A DNA stretch of 64,000 bases from Flavobacterium sp. J372 (GCF_024699965.1 NZ_JAJOMZ010000004.1:2478001-2542000), one strand, 5' to 3'; shown: positions 19,370 through 27,926, counted from the first letter of the stretch. A program made the numbers and translations. Notes: a model not told the origin generated them from the sequence alone.

Positions 19370-20341
19370 ATGAGGAATTACTTCACCAAAAAATATTTTA
19401 AGCGCTCTGTAAATATCCTGAAAGATACTGTTACGGGCTTTATGGAAGATAAAGGACTTAAACTAAGCGCATCGCTTTCATATTATACCGTATTTTCTAT
19501 GGCTCCCCTGTTATTACTTCTCATTTCTTTGGCAGGGGCATTTTTTGGGAGAGAGGCTATTGAAGGCAAAGTTTTTGACGAAATAAATGGTCTTATAGGA
19601 GATAAGGCAGCCGCTCAGGTACAGGAGATAATTACCAATCTTGAGCTTTCAGGCAAAACCACAATGTCTTTAGTAATTGGTGCAATAACACTTGTTATAG
19701 GTGCAACAACTGTATTCGGGGAAATACAGGATTCTATCAACATGATATGGCGGGTGAAAGCGAAACCGAAGCGTGGCTGGGTAAAGCTGCTTAAAGACAG
19801 GCTGCTTTCAGGCTCAATTATTGTCGGCCTGGGTTTCCTGCTTGTTGTCTCACTGCTTGTAAATGGCGCTGTACTGGCATTGAGTGATATACTGCACCGC
19901 TATTTTCCTGATATGACTATTATAATATTAAGCATTATAAATGTTGCTATCAGCTTTATTGTGATAACAATATTGTTCGGTGTAATTTTCAAAGTACTGC
20001 CTGATGCCAAAATTGCATGGAAAGATGTACGCGCGGGAGCATTTTTTACTGCTATCCTGTTTATGCTGGGGCGTTACCTTATAGGCCTATACATTGAAAC
20101 CACTGCGGCAGGCAGCCCTTATGGCGCGGCTGGGTCAATCATCATAATATTGCTATGGGTATATTATACTGCAGCCATACTTTACATTGGCGCTGAATTT
20201 ACCCGCGTATATGCAGACTACACAGGGGTATTGATTGAGCCTGCAGAATATGCCGTTTATGTAGAGCAAAAGGAAATTGAAAAAAATGTAAAGGCTATAC
20301 CAACAGACGATAAGACAAGCAATAAGAAAGAAAATCCGTAA
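19370..20341 (+). CDS. YihY/BrkB-family inner-membrane protein
   Basis: A 323-residue polytopic membrane protein with six helices. Family marks are LKLSASLSYYTVFSMAPLLLL near residue 35, an amphipathic charged loop (IWRVKAKPKRGWVKLLKDRL), and PYGAAGSIIIILLWVYYTAAILYIGAEFTRV near residue 250. The C-terminal 35 residues are charged and cytoplasmic. This family is often called ribonuclease BN-like by historical misannotation; it is a membrane protein of unknown function. The gap upstream (19134-19369) has a weak TAnnTTTA box at about 19345. Confidence 0.9.
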   Translation: MRNYFTKKYFKRSVNILKDTVTGFMEDKGLKLSASLSYYTVFSMAPLLLLLISLAGAFFGREAIEGKVFDEINGLIGDKAAAQVQEIITNLELSGKTTMSLVIGAITLVIGATTVFGEIQDSINMIWRVKAKPKRGWVKLLKDRLLSGSIIVGLGFLLVVSLLVNGAVLALSDILHRYFPDMTIIILSIINVAISFIVITILFGVIFKVLPDAKIAWKDVRAGAFFTAILFMLGRYLIGLYIETTAAGSPYGAAGSIIIILLWVYYTAAILYIGAEFTRVYADYTGVLIEPAEYAVYVEQKEIEKNVKAIPTDDKTSNKKENP

Positions 20342-20366
20342 TCAAAAAATAACATTGCCCTGAATA

Positions 20367-20394
20367 TTGCGTTTGCCTTAGTTTATTACCTTTG
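20367..20394 (+). promoter_or_regulatory. Promoter upstream of alkaline phosphatase
   Basis: A TTG at 20367-20369 is followed after 17 bases by TACCTTTG at 20387-20394, matching the flavobacterial TTG-N17-23-TAnnTTTG consensus. The ATG of the phosphatase is 17 bases further on. I see no Pho box. Confidence 0.65.
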
Positions 20395-20411
20395 GCGAAA
20401 CGCATATCTAC

Positions 20412-21827
20412 ATGAACAGGAGGAAATTCTTCAGGAACGGGTCATTATTTACCCTTGGCACCGCTTTATTTAATCCGTTTGAAAGCACTGCAAAAGTGCT
20501 TAGCCCGGATATCATTAATACAAACAAAAAAGCAAAAAACATTATATTCCTTGTAAGCGACGGTATGAGCTCCGGAACGCTTAACATGGCTGACCTGTAT
20601 CTTAACCGAAAAATGGGCCGCAGCAGCAACTGGATGCAGCTTTACAAAGACCAGAAGGTGAGCCGTGCGCTTATGGATACAGCTTCGGCCAGCAGCATCG
20701 TGACCGACTCATCTGCCGGGAGCTCTTCGTGGGGAGGCGGTGTGCGCGTGAAGAACGGCGTACTGAACATTGGCCCGAACGGCGAAAAACACATGCCCAT
20801 CTGGCAGAAGTTCAAGAAGGCAGGAAAACTGGCAGGATGCGTAACTACAGTGCCTATAACCCACGCTACGCCTGCAGGCTTTTGTGTAAATAATGACAGC
20901 CGCAACGCTATGGAAGACATCGCCAAAGATTACCTGCAACTCGGGTTTGATGTGATGATGGGCGGCGGGCACAAGTATTTTAACGCTGATACACGCAAAG
21001 ACAAAAGCGATATGTATGCCGCATATCGCAAAAAAGGCTATCAGGTGGCTCGTACACGCGGCGAAATGATGGCAGCCGTAAATGATAAACCTTTACTGGG
21101 CGTATTTGCTGATGATGCGTTGCCATACAGCATAGACAGGGCAAATGATAAGGCGCTTACCAACACAACCCCTACCCTGGCCGAAATGGCGCAGAAAGCC
21201 ATAAACCATATGAAAGGCCACAAGAACGGCTTTGTGCTCCAGATTGAAGCCGGAAAGGTAGACTGGGGTGCGCACGCCAATGACATCGCGGCTGTGCTAT
21301 ATGATCAGGTAGCTTTTGACGATGCTGTAAAAGTGGCTATTGATTTTGCAGAACAGGATAAGGAAACGCTGGTGATAATTACTACCGACCACGGCAATGC
21401 CAACCCGGGTGTGATTTATGGAAAGGATGCTGACAAAAATTTTGACAGCATACAGAAGTACACGCATACCAACGAATGGATACTTAATGAGATAAAGCCG
21501 ACATCAACTGTGGCGCAGGTTCGCGAAATCGTTGAGGCAGGCAACGGGGCAGCAATTTCTGAAGTGAATGCAAAGTCGATACTCGGGTTTTATACCGGGC
21601 TGCAAAAAGATGAAGGGCTATATAACTACAAGAAGCTGCCGTTTAAATTGTTTGCCGATATGCAGAAGAATACAAACTCCGTAGGGTGGATAAGCATGGA
21701 CCATTCGGCAGATTATGTAGAGCTGGCCATGTATGGCCCCGGCAGTGAATTATTAAAGCCTTTCGTAAAGAATACTGACCTGCACTACCTGATGCTGCAG
21801 GCGGCAGAGGTTGAAAATAAGTTTTAA
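20412..21827 (+). CDS. phoA: Alkaline phosphatase with a Tat-type signal peptide
   Basis: A 471-residue secreted phosphatase of the PhoA family. The N-terminus MNRRKFFRNGSLFTLGTAL carries a twin-arginine motif, suggesting export in folded form. Conserved metal and catalytic features are the VSDGM segment near residue 49, the nucleophile loop TDSSAGSSSWGG near 98, GGGHKYF, the QIEAGKVDWGAHAND segment, IITTDHGNAN, and the late histidine in WISMDHSADY. It releases inorganic phosphate from phosphomonoesters. The YiiX-like gene begins one base after its stop, so the two probably share a message. Confidence 0.93.
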   Translation: MNRRKFFRNGSLFTLGTALFNPFESTAKVLSPDIINTNKKAKNIIFLVSDGMSSGTLNMADLYLNRKMGRSSNWMQLYKDQKVSRALMDTASASSIVTDSSAGSSSWGGGVRVKNGVLNIGPNGEKHMPIWQKFKKAGKLAGCVTTVPITHATPAGFCVNNDSRNAMEDIAKDYLQLGFDVMMGGGHKYFNADTRKDKSDMYAAYRKKGYQVARTRGEMMAAVNDKPLLGVFADDALPYSIDRANDKALTNTTPTLAEMAQKAINHMKGHKNGFVLQIEAGKVDWGAHANDIAAVLYDQVAFDDAVKVAIDFAEQDKETLVIITTDHGNANPGVIYGKDADKNFDSIQKYTHTNEWILNEIKPTSTVAQVREIVEAGNGAAISEVNAKSILGFYTGLQKDEGLYNYKKLPFKLFADMQKNTNSVGWISMDHSADYVELAMYGPGSELLKPFVKNTDLHYLMLQAAEVENKF

Positions 21828-21828
21828 T

Positions 21829-22439
21829 ATGCGATATATTTTCTTGTTTTTAGCTCTAACTGTACTTTCATGCAAAAAGAAAGTTTAACAGATGTTGCTG
21901 TTTTAAAAGATGGTGACATCATTTTTCAGACTTCAAAGTCAGCCCAAAGCAAAGCAATACAGCTTGCGACTAAATCAAAATATTCACACTGCGGCATCAT
22001 ATACCGTCAGGGCGATGACTATTATGTTTTTGAAGCAGTACAACCTGTAACCCGAACACCATTGCAAAAATGGATTAACAGAGGTGAAGGAAGCCATTAT
22101 GTAGTAAAACGCCTTAAAGACAGTACGGCACTTACTCCGGAAAAGCTCGTGTACATGAAACAGACAGGTAAGAAAATGACCGGTAAAGATTATGACTTGT
22201 ATTTTGAGTGGAGCAATGACCGCATTTATTGTTCAGAACTTGTTTGGAAAATATATAAAGAAGGTGCAGGTGTAGAAGTCGGCAAGCTTCAACAGTTGAA
22301 AGATTTTGACCTCTCACATCCTGAAGTGCAGAAAATAATGAAAAAGCGGTATGGTAATGAAATCCCTTTGAATGAACGGGTGATTTCGCCGGCATCAATT
22401 TTTCGAAGTGATAAACTCTATACTGTTACCCAAAATTAA
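21829..22439 (+). pseudogene. YiiX-like NlpC/P60 cysteine hydrolase, lipoprotein start frameshifted by one base
   Basis: An open frame from the ATG at 21870 gives 189 residues of a YiiX/YebB-like NlpC/P60 (permuted papain fold) hydrolase, with the His segment KYSHCGIIYR and the Cys segment IYCSELVWKIY. Just upstream, an ATG at 21829 starts a lipoprotein signal, MRYIFLFLALTVLSCKKK, that stops after 19 codons in another frame. Adding one A to the run at 21874-21878 joins the two as LTVLSCKKESLTDVAV, a normal lipobox. So the true product is probably a membrane-anchored hydrolase of about 203 residues. The substrate, perhaps a cell-wall or lipid amide, is unknown. Confidence 0.75.
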
Positions 22440-22479
22440 CCACATAGAAAGATAGAATAAGCTATGTTCCTATGTGGTT
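22438..22479 (+). terminator. Inverted repeat over the stop of the YiiX-like gene (weak terminator candidate)
   Basis: AACCACATAG at 22438-22447 pairs perfectly with CTATGTGGTT at 22470-22479, with a 22-base loop. The left arm includes part of the TAA stop. It is not followed by a strong T-run, so it may be a processing site or bidirectional terminator rather than a typical intrinsic one. Confidence 0.4.
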
Positions 22480-22521
22480 AATTTATGAGGCTTGAACAAG
22501 TTTAGCCTGACTGGGCGTAAT

Positions 22522-23472
22522 TTAAAAATGTAAACCAGACACTTCCCTCTTCGCCTCTTCAAACTCGGCTATCATTTCTTCAACAATAGCTGCGGCTGGA
22601 ATAATGTCATTGATTAGGCCCGCTATCTGCCCAATTTCAAGCTCACCTTCTTCAAGGTCGCCTTCAAACATTCCTTTTTTGGCACGCGCACGGCCTAAAA
22701 GTGTTTTAAGGTCGTCTATAGAGGGCGACTTCGTATAAAGCTCCATCACATCGTGGAAGAACTTATTCTTGATTAGCCTTACCGGTGCAAGTTCTTTCAA
22801 CGTAACAAGTGTATCACCATCCTGAGCATTTACAATGGCCTGCTTGAAGTTTTCATGTGATGATGACTCAACCGAGGCTGCAAACCGCGAGCCTACCTGT
22901 ACACCGTCAGCTCCCAGTACCATTGCCGCCAGCATTCCGCGGCCTGTGGCTATACCTCCTGCAGCAATAAGCGGGATGTTCAGCTTTTGCCTTACCATAG
23001 GTATTAATGTAAAAGTGGTAGTCTCGTCACGGCCATTATGCCCGCCTGCCTCAAAACCTTCGGCTACAACGGCATCAACTCCGGCTTCCTGTGCTTTAAG
23101 GGCAAATTTTACACCTGCAACCACATGTACTACGGTAATACCCTTTTCCTTCAGGAAAGATGTCCAGGTTTTGGGATTACCTGCGGAAGTGAAGACGATC
23201 TTTACGCCCTCCTCAACAATAATATCCATTATTTCCTGGATGTTCGGGTACAGCATCGGCACATTCACTCCAAAAGGCTTATTGGTCGCCGCTTTACACT
23301 TTTGTATATGTTCGCGAAGCACTTCAGGGTACATTGAGCCTGCACCTAAAAGCCCGAGTCCGCCTGCGTTGCTCACAGCACTTGCAAGGCGCCATCCGCT
23401 GGCCCATATCATGCCGGCTTGTATTATTGGGTATTTGATGTTGAAAAGTTGGGTGATGGAGTTGTTGGTCAT
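22522..23472 (-). CDS. Nitronate monooxygenase / FabK-like flavoprotein
   Basis: A 316-residue FMN-binding TIM-barrel of the nitronate monooxygenase family. It begins TQLFNIKYPIIQAGMIWAS; the FMN and catalytic segment EGFEAGGHNGRD near residue 140 includes the conserved His, and the phosphate-binding loop is AAGGIATGRGMLAAMVLGADGVQVGSRF spread over about 168-196. Nitronate monooxygenases and enoyl-ACP reductase FabK share these motifs; the neighbours do not decide between them, and a fabK role is possible. It converges with the YiiX-like gene. Confidence 0.85.
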   Translation of the reverse strand: MTNNSITQLFNIKYPIIQAGMIWASGWRLASAVSNAGGLGLLGAGSMYPEVLREHIQKCKAATNKPFGVNVPMLYPNIQEIMDIIVEEGVKIVFTSAGNPKTWTSFLKEKGITVVHVVAGVKFALKAQEAGVDAVVAEGFEAGGHNGRDETTTFTLIPMVRQKLNIPLIAAGGIATGRGMLAAMVLGADGVQVGSRFAASVESSSHENFKQAIVNAQDGDTLVTLKELAPVRLIKNKFFHDVMELYTKSPSIDDLKTLLGRARAKKGMFEGDLEEGELEIGQIAGLINDIIPAAAIVEEMIAEFEEAKREVSGLHF

Positions 23473-23486
23473 GATTATATTATAAG

Positions 23487-24351
23487 CTATTCTTTTACTG
23501 GTGGCGGCAAAAGTTTAAAATTATCTGATGCTACCCGAGTAGTATCTTTATACATCTTTAATTGTGATATCAGGTGTTCAACTTTTATATATGCCCATTG
23601 AAATTCATCCGGAGAAGAGGATGCATAATCTGAAACCGATTTGATGATTTTATTATTTTGATAGAAAGTGACAATAATTCTCCTCATGTCAGATACAGAT
23701 TCAAAATAATCATCATAAAGAACATTATATTTTGCCTCTTTAAATCTTCTAGCAATATTACTGAACTGCTGTCTTTTAACTGTTGATTTAAAGCTTCCAA
23801 TATTATCTACATATTCAAATCCATCATACAATACATTTCCACTCTTAAATATCACAATTTGCTGTACAGGGCATGTGCCATAACATCCTCCAAAGTAAAC
23901 CTTTATAGCGTCGAAATCAGGAATGCTATCGATATCATATCTTTTTTTGATAAATGTGGTCCATAATGTATCTTGCCCAATAACTAAGGTGTCAGCAGTA
24001 ATTTTTTTAATCTTTAAGCCTTGCCATTTTTTTTTCAAAAAGATTATATATTTTTAAGCTGTCATCTTTGATTGCAAATTTTGTTTCAGTCCCAAGATAG
24101 TATTTATTGCTTTTTCTTGATATATCATTATGAAATCCTTCGTAATCAAAATATCCCGGTTTATAATCAACAATACCACCTTCAAGGAATTCAAAGGCTC
24201 TATTATCAACTATCGTGATATCTCCATCCTGTTTTAGCTTATCTTCTTCAATAACAGACCAATGACCTAAAAGTAGCTCTTCAGTAGATGATCCATTATT
24301 CTTACATGAAGAGATACAAATGATCAATATTATAATAACAATATTTTTCAT
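23487..24351 (-). pseudogene. DUF6438-type lipoprotein, split by a frameshift in a 9-A run
   Basis: Two overlapping frames appear to be one gene. The first (24351-24007) encodes a lipoprotein start MKNIVIIILIICISSCKNN and a lipocalin-like module ending SLKIYNLFEKKMARLKD. The second (about 24038-23487) has the DUF6438 domain with GGCYGTCP and an RRIIVTFYQNNKIIKS strand, but begins only with a TTG. They meet at nine consecutive A (T on the plus strand, 24027-24035). Removing one A gives NLFEKKWQGLKIKKITADTL and a smooth protein of about 287 residues. The region is more AT-rich than its neighbours. Function is unknown. It may be a sequencing slip, a real lesion, or a slippage-controlled gene. 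Confidence 0.75.
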
Positions 24352-25965
24352 CTATTTCTTTACAATCCTCCCCGTTCGGGTTACACTTCCTGATTCTGCC
24401 CTGTAACTATAAATGCCGTTAGCAAGATTTTGCACGGAAATAGAGTTGCCTTGTGTTGCAGTTTGCTGAAGAACCAGCTGCCCAAGGTTATTGAAGATTG
24501 AAATATTTACGCTGTTTGCTGTTGCCGGCAGTATAAAATTTAGCCTGTCGGTTACAGGGTTAGGATATAATAGCAATTGCTGCGTGTTGCCCGTTTCGGT
24601 AAGCCCGAGGCCGTTCTGCAGGGCAAGTGAAAAATCAGGCACACCATAGCCGTACTTTGGATCGGGAATCGTGAACCTGTCGGCCGAAGCGCGTACAAGG
24701 CTGATCATCTCTAAATTGGTCATATCAGGCAGTGCCTGCCATAAGCATGCTATGAGTCCTGCTGTTATTGGTGATGAAAATGAAGTTCCGCCAACAGTGA
24801 CGATTTCACCTGCCGGATTGGCGACTACTGCATTGACGCCCTGTGCCACAACATCAGGCTTTACACGGCCGTCAAAAGTTGGCCCATATGAACTAAAGGG
24901 CGATATTACTTCCTGGCTGTCAACAGCTCCGACAGTAACGGTATGAGGTGCATCGCCGGGCACATTAATATACGGATTGGCTGTACTGCCACTATTTCCG
25001 GCAGAAGTTACCAGTATTATTCCCCGTGAAAAGGCTGCTTCGCTGCCACGGGTTATAAATGCCGTGTTGCCGTTAAGGTCATCATATGTATAGCTGTACG
25101 CAGGATTATCATATGTGAAATAGCCAAGCGAAGTATTGATAATATCAACCCCAAGGCTGTCGGACATCTCAGCCGCTTCTACCCAAAGCGATTCTTCAAC
25201 AGGATTTTCGCTTGCGGCATTTTCAGTTATGAAAAGGTAATAAGAGGCATCCGGCGCCGTACCTACAAGCTGCCCTTCCGTATAGCCGCCCATAGTTGAA
25301 AGTACCATGGTACCATGAAAATGGCCCGTAAAAAAGTTGGGATTGCGGTTTACAAAATCATAGCCGCCCAAAATCTGGTTGTTATTAATAAGCCTCTGGA
25401 AAGGCTGTGTAGTGTTCACTCCCGGAAACCCCGAATCAAGCACGGCGATAATCTTGCCCGTTCCCGTAAAATCCTGCTGGTGCAGTAAATGCCCGTTTAG
25501 CATGGTTACCTGGCTTGATGAATTACCATAGCTATATGTAGCCTGTGCCTGAAGAAATTTGTTTACGGAAGCCATTTGCTGTACCTCTGCCGGGCGGTTT
25601 GTGTTGCCGATGCCGTTGCTGGCGAAGTCTATATACGATATAAAAGGCAGCGTAGCCAGAGCATTAATATCAGCAACACTACCGCGTATGTGGAGGGCGT
25701 TAAGCCATTTTGATTTGGCCATAACAGTGATGCCCGGTGCTGCTGTTACCTGGGTAATGTAGGTGTTGGAAACCGGCACGTCTTTATTGTCAAGGGTAAT
25801 TCCCTGTGCCATTCGCCTGTCAAGCGCGCGTTGTGATAGCATTTCCAGCGGGTTGGCAAGGTAGTAAGCCGCATCGGGCTTATCTGTAAAATACACCCAC
25901 GCATCTTCCTGCGCGTAAAGCGAGGTAATCACAAAAAATAAAAGATACATCAGGCGGAGTTTCAT
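24352..25965 (-). CDS. Subtilisin-like (S8) serine protease with type IX secretion C-terminal domain
   Basis: A 537-residue secreted protease. It has a signal peptide (MKLRLMYLLFFVITSLYAQ), an S8 propeptide-like region, and a catalytic triad in IIAVLDSGFPG (Asp), GHFHGTMV (His) and GGTSFSSPITAG (Ser). The last 75 residues form a type A T9SS sorting domain: LLLYPNPVTDRLNF, SIFNNLGQLVLQ, NGIYSYRAES and a basic end GRIVKK. It should be exported across the outer membrane by the gliding-type secretion system and released or anchored. The gap upstream (25966-26091) is filled by degenerate heptamer repeats. Confidence 0.95.
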   Translation of the reverse strand: MKLRLMYLLFFVITSLYAQEDAWVYFTDKPDAAYYLANPLEMLSQRALDRRMAQGITLDNKDVPVSNTYITQVTAAPGITVMAKSKWLNALHIRGSVADINALATLPFISYIDFASNGIGNTNRPAEVQQMASVNKFLQAQATYSYGNSSSQVTMLNGHLLHQQDFTGTGKIIAVLDSGFPGVNTTQPFQRLINNNQILGGYDFVNRNPNFFTGHFHGTMVLSTMGGYTEGQLVGTAPDASYYLFITENAASENPVEESLWVEAAEMSDSLGVDIINTSLGYFTYDNPAYSYTYDDLNGNTAFITRGSEAAFSRGIILVTSAGNSGSTANPYINVPGDAPHTVTVGAVDSQEVISPFSSYGPTFDGRVKPDVVAQGVNAVVANPAGEIVTVGGTSFSSPITAGLIACLWQALPDMTNLEMISLVRASADRFTIPDPKYGYGVPDFSLALQNGLGLTETGNTQQLLLYPNPVTDRLNFILPATANSVNISIFNNLGQLVLQQTATQGNSISVQNLANGIYSYRAESGSVTRTGRIVKK

Positions 25966-25987
25966 ACTCCCAAATGTACGGAATTTA

Positions 25988-26080
25988 GATTTATGATTTC
26001 AGATTTATGGAATTGAGGTGTTAGGTTTTAGGTGTTGGGTCTTGAGTTACGAGTGACTGAAAACTGTGACTGCGACTGAA
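25988..26080. repeat. Degenerate heptamer repeat tract between the subtilase and the LytTR gene
   Basis: From 25988 to 26066 the sequence divides almost throughout into 7-base units: gatttat, gatttca, gatttat, then gtgttag, gttttag, gtgttgg, gtcttga, gttacga, gtgactg, aaaactg. Only two extra bases break the register. No open frame follows it. Similar tracts occur at 26856, 32069 and 57607. Confidence 0.7.
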
Positions 26081-26091
26081 CACCCACTCTT

Positions 26092-26847
26092 TTAACCCAG
26101 CCATTCGCGAAAATCGTTCACCCGCTCGCGGCTTACAATGACCTCATCATCTTTATAAGTAGGCAAAATTACTTTAAGCCGCGAATTGGTATATACCACA
26201 ATATCTTTTATCGCTTTCATAGGGATGATGAATTTGCGGCTTACACGGTAAAATTCTGACGGGTCGAGCTCGTTTTCCAATTGTTCCAGCGTACAATCAA
26301 GCAGGTAATCGCGATTATCATAAGTATGCAGGTAGGTACCTTTATTCTCGCTGAAGAAGCACTCCACATCTTCAATATTTATCATTTTGAGGTGCTGCCC
26401 CATCTTAATCGTGAAGCGCTTTTTGTATGCCTTTTCTGCCGGGTTAACCAGCATACGCTTTATCTGTTCAAAATCAAGTGAAAGGTTTTGCGGTTGGGGC
26501 GCACGTTCCCGATATTTCCTGACAGCTGCCTCAAGCTCGTCTTCATCTATGGGCTTAAGCAAATAGTCAATACTATTGAGCTTAAAAGCGCGAAGGGCAT
26601 ACTCGTCATACGCTGTAGTAAAAATTACCGCACTGTTTATAGGCACAGCATCAAATATTTCAAATGAAAGCCCGTCGCTTAGCTGTATGTCGAGGAATAT
26701 CAGGTCAGGATGTGCATTGCTGCTAAACCACTGTATTGCCTCTTCAACCGAGTGGAGCATAGTAGCGGTTGCTATCCCCAGCTTATCAAGCTTACGCTGA
26801 AGCAGCCTTGCGGCCGGTTTTTCGTCTTCTACGATAATTACGTTCAC
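26092..26847 (-). CDS. LytTR-family response regulator
   Basis: A 251-residue response regulator starting at a GTG (26847; MNVIIVEDEKPAARLL). The receiver domain has D53 in LIFLDIQLSDG as phospho-acceptor and K104-type lysine in DYLLKPIDED. The C-terminal LytTR DNA-binding domain (about 145-250) contains ENKGTYLHTYDNRDYLLD and FYRVSRKFIIPMKAI. It is the partner of the LytS-type kinase at 27927-29273; three 2TM genes lie between them. Targets are unknown. Confidence 0.93.
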   Translation of the reverse strand: MNVIIVEDEKPAARLLQRKLDKLGIATATMLHSVEEAIQWFSSNAHPDLIFLDIQLSDGLSFEIFDAVPINSAVIFTTAYDEYALRAFKLNSIDYLLKPIDEDELEAAVRKYRERAPQPQNLSLDFEQIKRMLVNPAEKAYKKRFTIKMGQHLKMINIEDVECFFSENKGTYLHTYDNRDYLLDCTLEQLENELDPSEFYRVSRKFIIPMKAIKDIVVYTNSRLKVILPTYKDDEVIVSRERVNDFREWLG

Positions 26848-26855
26848 GGAAAACA

Positions 26856-26942
26856 GTTTAATGTTTAAAGTTTAATGTTGCGGGTTATGGGTGTGTGAGT
26901 TTAAGTGTCAATAACTTGTGGCTTGTGGCTTTTGCCTTGTGG
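26856..26942. repeat. Degenerate heptamer repeat tract upstream of the LytTR gene
   Basis: Units read gtttaat, gtttaaa, gtttaat, gttgcgg, gttatgg, gtgtgtg, then after a break cttgtgg, cttgtgg, cttttgc, cttgtgg. The 17 bases at 26926-26942 recur exactly at 57611-57627. The tract fills the gap between the LytTR start and the last 2TM gene. Confidence 0.75.
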
Positions 26943-26948
26943 GTTAAT

Positions 26949-27266
26949 CTACTCCCACTTACTCTTACGCTCCTCTTGTTCCATGTACTGCTGTATCTTG
27001 CGCTCTTCCCAGTTTCTGCCAAGAAAAATATTGGTGCCGAACACACCCACGCCATGAAACACCAGGCCAATTCCCCAGAAAAATGCAGTGCTAAAGGTGC
27101 CAAATGTAAAGAATTCCTCTCCCGGGTCAAGGTTAAACCATTTCATTGCTATTAAAAAGAGGTTAACTATAACATATGCAGCCAGGTGCTTGTAAAAACC
27201 CATAATCGCCTGTACTTTTTTACGGGCCCTCTCAAGCCTTTGGGCTTCTTCAAATGATCTTTCCAT
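26949..27266 (-). CDS. 2TM-domain protein, copy 3 of the standalone set
   Basis: A 105-residue membrane protein: an N-terminal helix with ERSFEEAQRLERARKKVQAIMGFYKHLAAY, two membrane helices separated by a short loop, the FFWGIGLVFHGVGVFG signature and a basic amphipathic end NWEERKIQQYMEQEERK. It overlaps the preceding gene by 17 bases. Function of the 2TM family is unknown; the association with LytS/LytTR suggests a role in signalling. Confidence 0.85.
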   Translation of the reverse strand: MERSFEEAQRLERARKKVQAIMGFYKHLAAYVIVNLFLIAMKWFNLDPGEEFFTFGTFSTAFFWGIGLVFHGVGVFGTNIFLGRNWEERKIQQYMEQEERKSKWE

Positions 27267-27585
27267 CTTTGTATTTGTTTTGGTTGGTTTTATCTTTTGT
27301 AATCAATTGTTTTAGCTTTTCTTCTTCCCAGTTTTTCTTCATCAGCAGTTTTGGCCCGAACACCCATGCGGCATGGCCAAGCACTATCAAACCACAAACT
27401 CCGGTAAGTATAGTGAAGCATCTTGGCCAGAAAACCGGAGCTATGAAATCATCAAACAGATAATATGTAAATGTTGCCAGGTTAACACCAACGTAGCACA
27501 TGGCATGTACATAAACACTCTTAATTGCTTCGGCATGTTTTTGTGCCTTCTTAAGCTTTTCATGCATTTCAGATGAATTTCCCAT
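27250..27585 (-). CDS. 2TM-domain protein, copy 2 of the standalone set
   Basis: A 111-residue membrane protein starting at an ATG at 27585. The N-terminal helix KLKKAQKHAEAIKSVYVHAMCY and the end KKNWEEEKLKQL match the other copies, but the middle is the most divergent: WGIG is replaced by TGVCGLIVLGHAAWVFG. It begins two bases after the previous stop and overlaps the next gene, so all three are translationally linked. Confidence 0.83.
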   Translation of the reverse strand: MGNSSEMHEKLKKAQKHAEAIKSVYVHAMCYVGVNLATFTYYLFDDFIAPVFWPRCFTILTGVCGLIVLGHAAWVFGPKLLMKKNWEEEKLKQLITKDKTNQNKYKDGKII

Positions 27586-27587
27586 TG

Positions 27588-27917
27588 CTATTCATATTTA
27601 GTGACATTGGTTTTACGCTGCCTTTCCTGTTCAATATATTCCCGTATCTTCTTGTCTTCCCAATCTTTGCTAAGGAAAGGTATGTACCCGAAAGCCCCAA
27701 GGCCGTGACAGATAAGACCTATACCCCAGCCGCCTGCTGAAAACCAGAACCAATGAAAGTGTGACGAATAGGTAAGGTTTACATAGATGAGTATTGGAAT
27801 CACTATGCAGTAACACATAAGATTGTAATAGAATGACCGTATTTCGCCCACACGTTTCTTGGCGCGTTCATACTGTGTCTGCCTGAAAAATTCATCTGCT
27901 GGTTCCATAACTTTCAT
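27588..27917 (-). CDS. 2TM-domain protein, copy 1 of the standalone set
   Basis: A 109-residue membrane protein. The start may be the ATG at 27917 or three codons later at 27908. It has the family pattern RAKKRVGEIRSFYYNLMCY, two membrane helices, WGIGLICHGLGAFG and KDWEDKKIREYIEQE. It begins 9 bases after the kinase stop. Closest in pattern to the 2TM module at the end of that kinase. Confidence 0.85.
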   Translation of the reverse strand: MKVMEPADEFFRQTQYERAKKRVGEIRSFYYNLMCYCIVIPILIYVNLTYSSHFHWFWFSAGGWGIGLICHGLGAFGYIPFLSKDWEDKKIREYIEQERQRKTNVTKYE

Positions 27918-27926
27918 TTTAAGCGG

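Noticed and set aside
27254..27576. Plus-strand frames of 60-70 codons in the 2TM cluster
   Set aside because: They are antisense to the well-supported overlapping 2TM genes.
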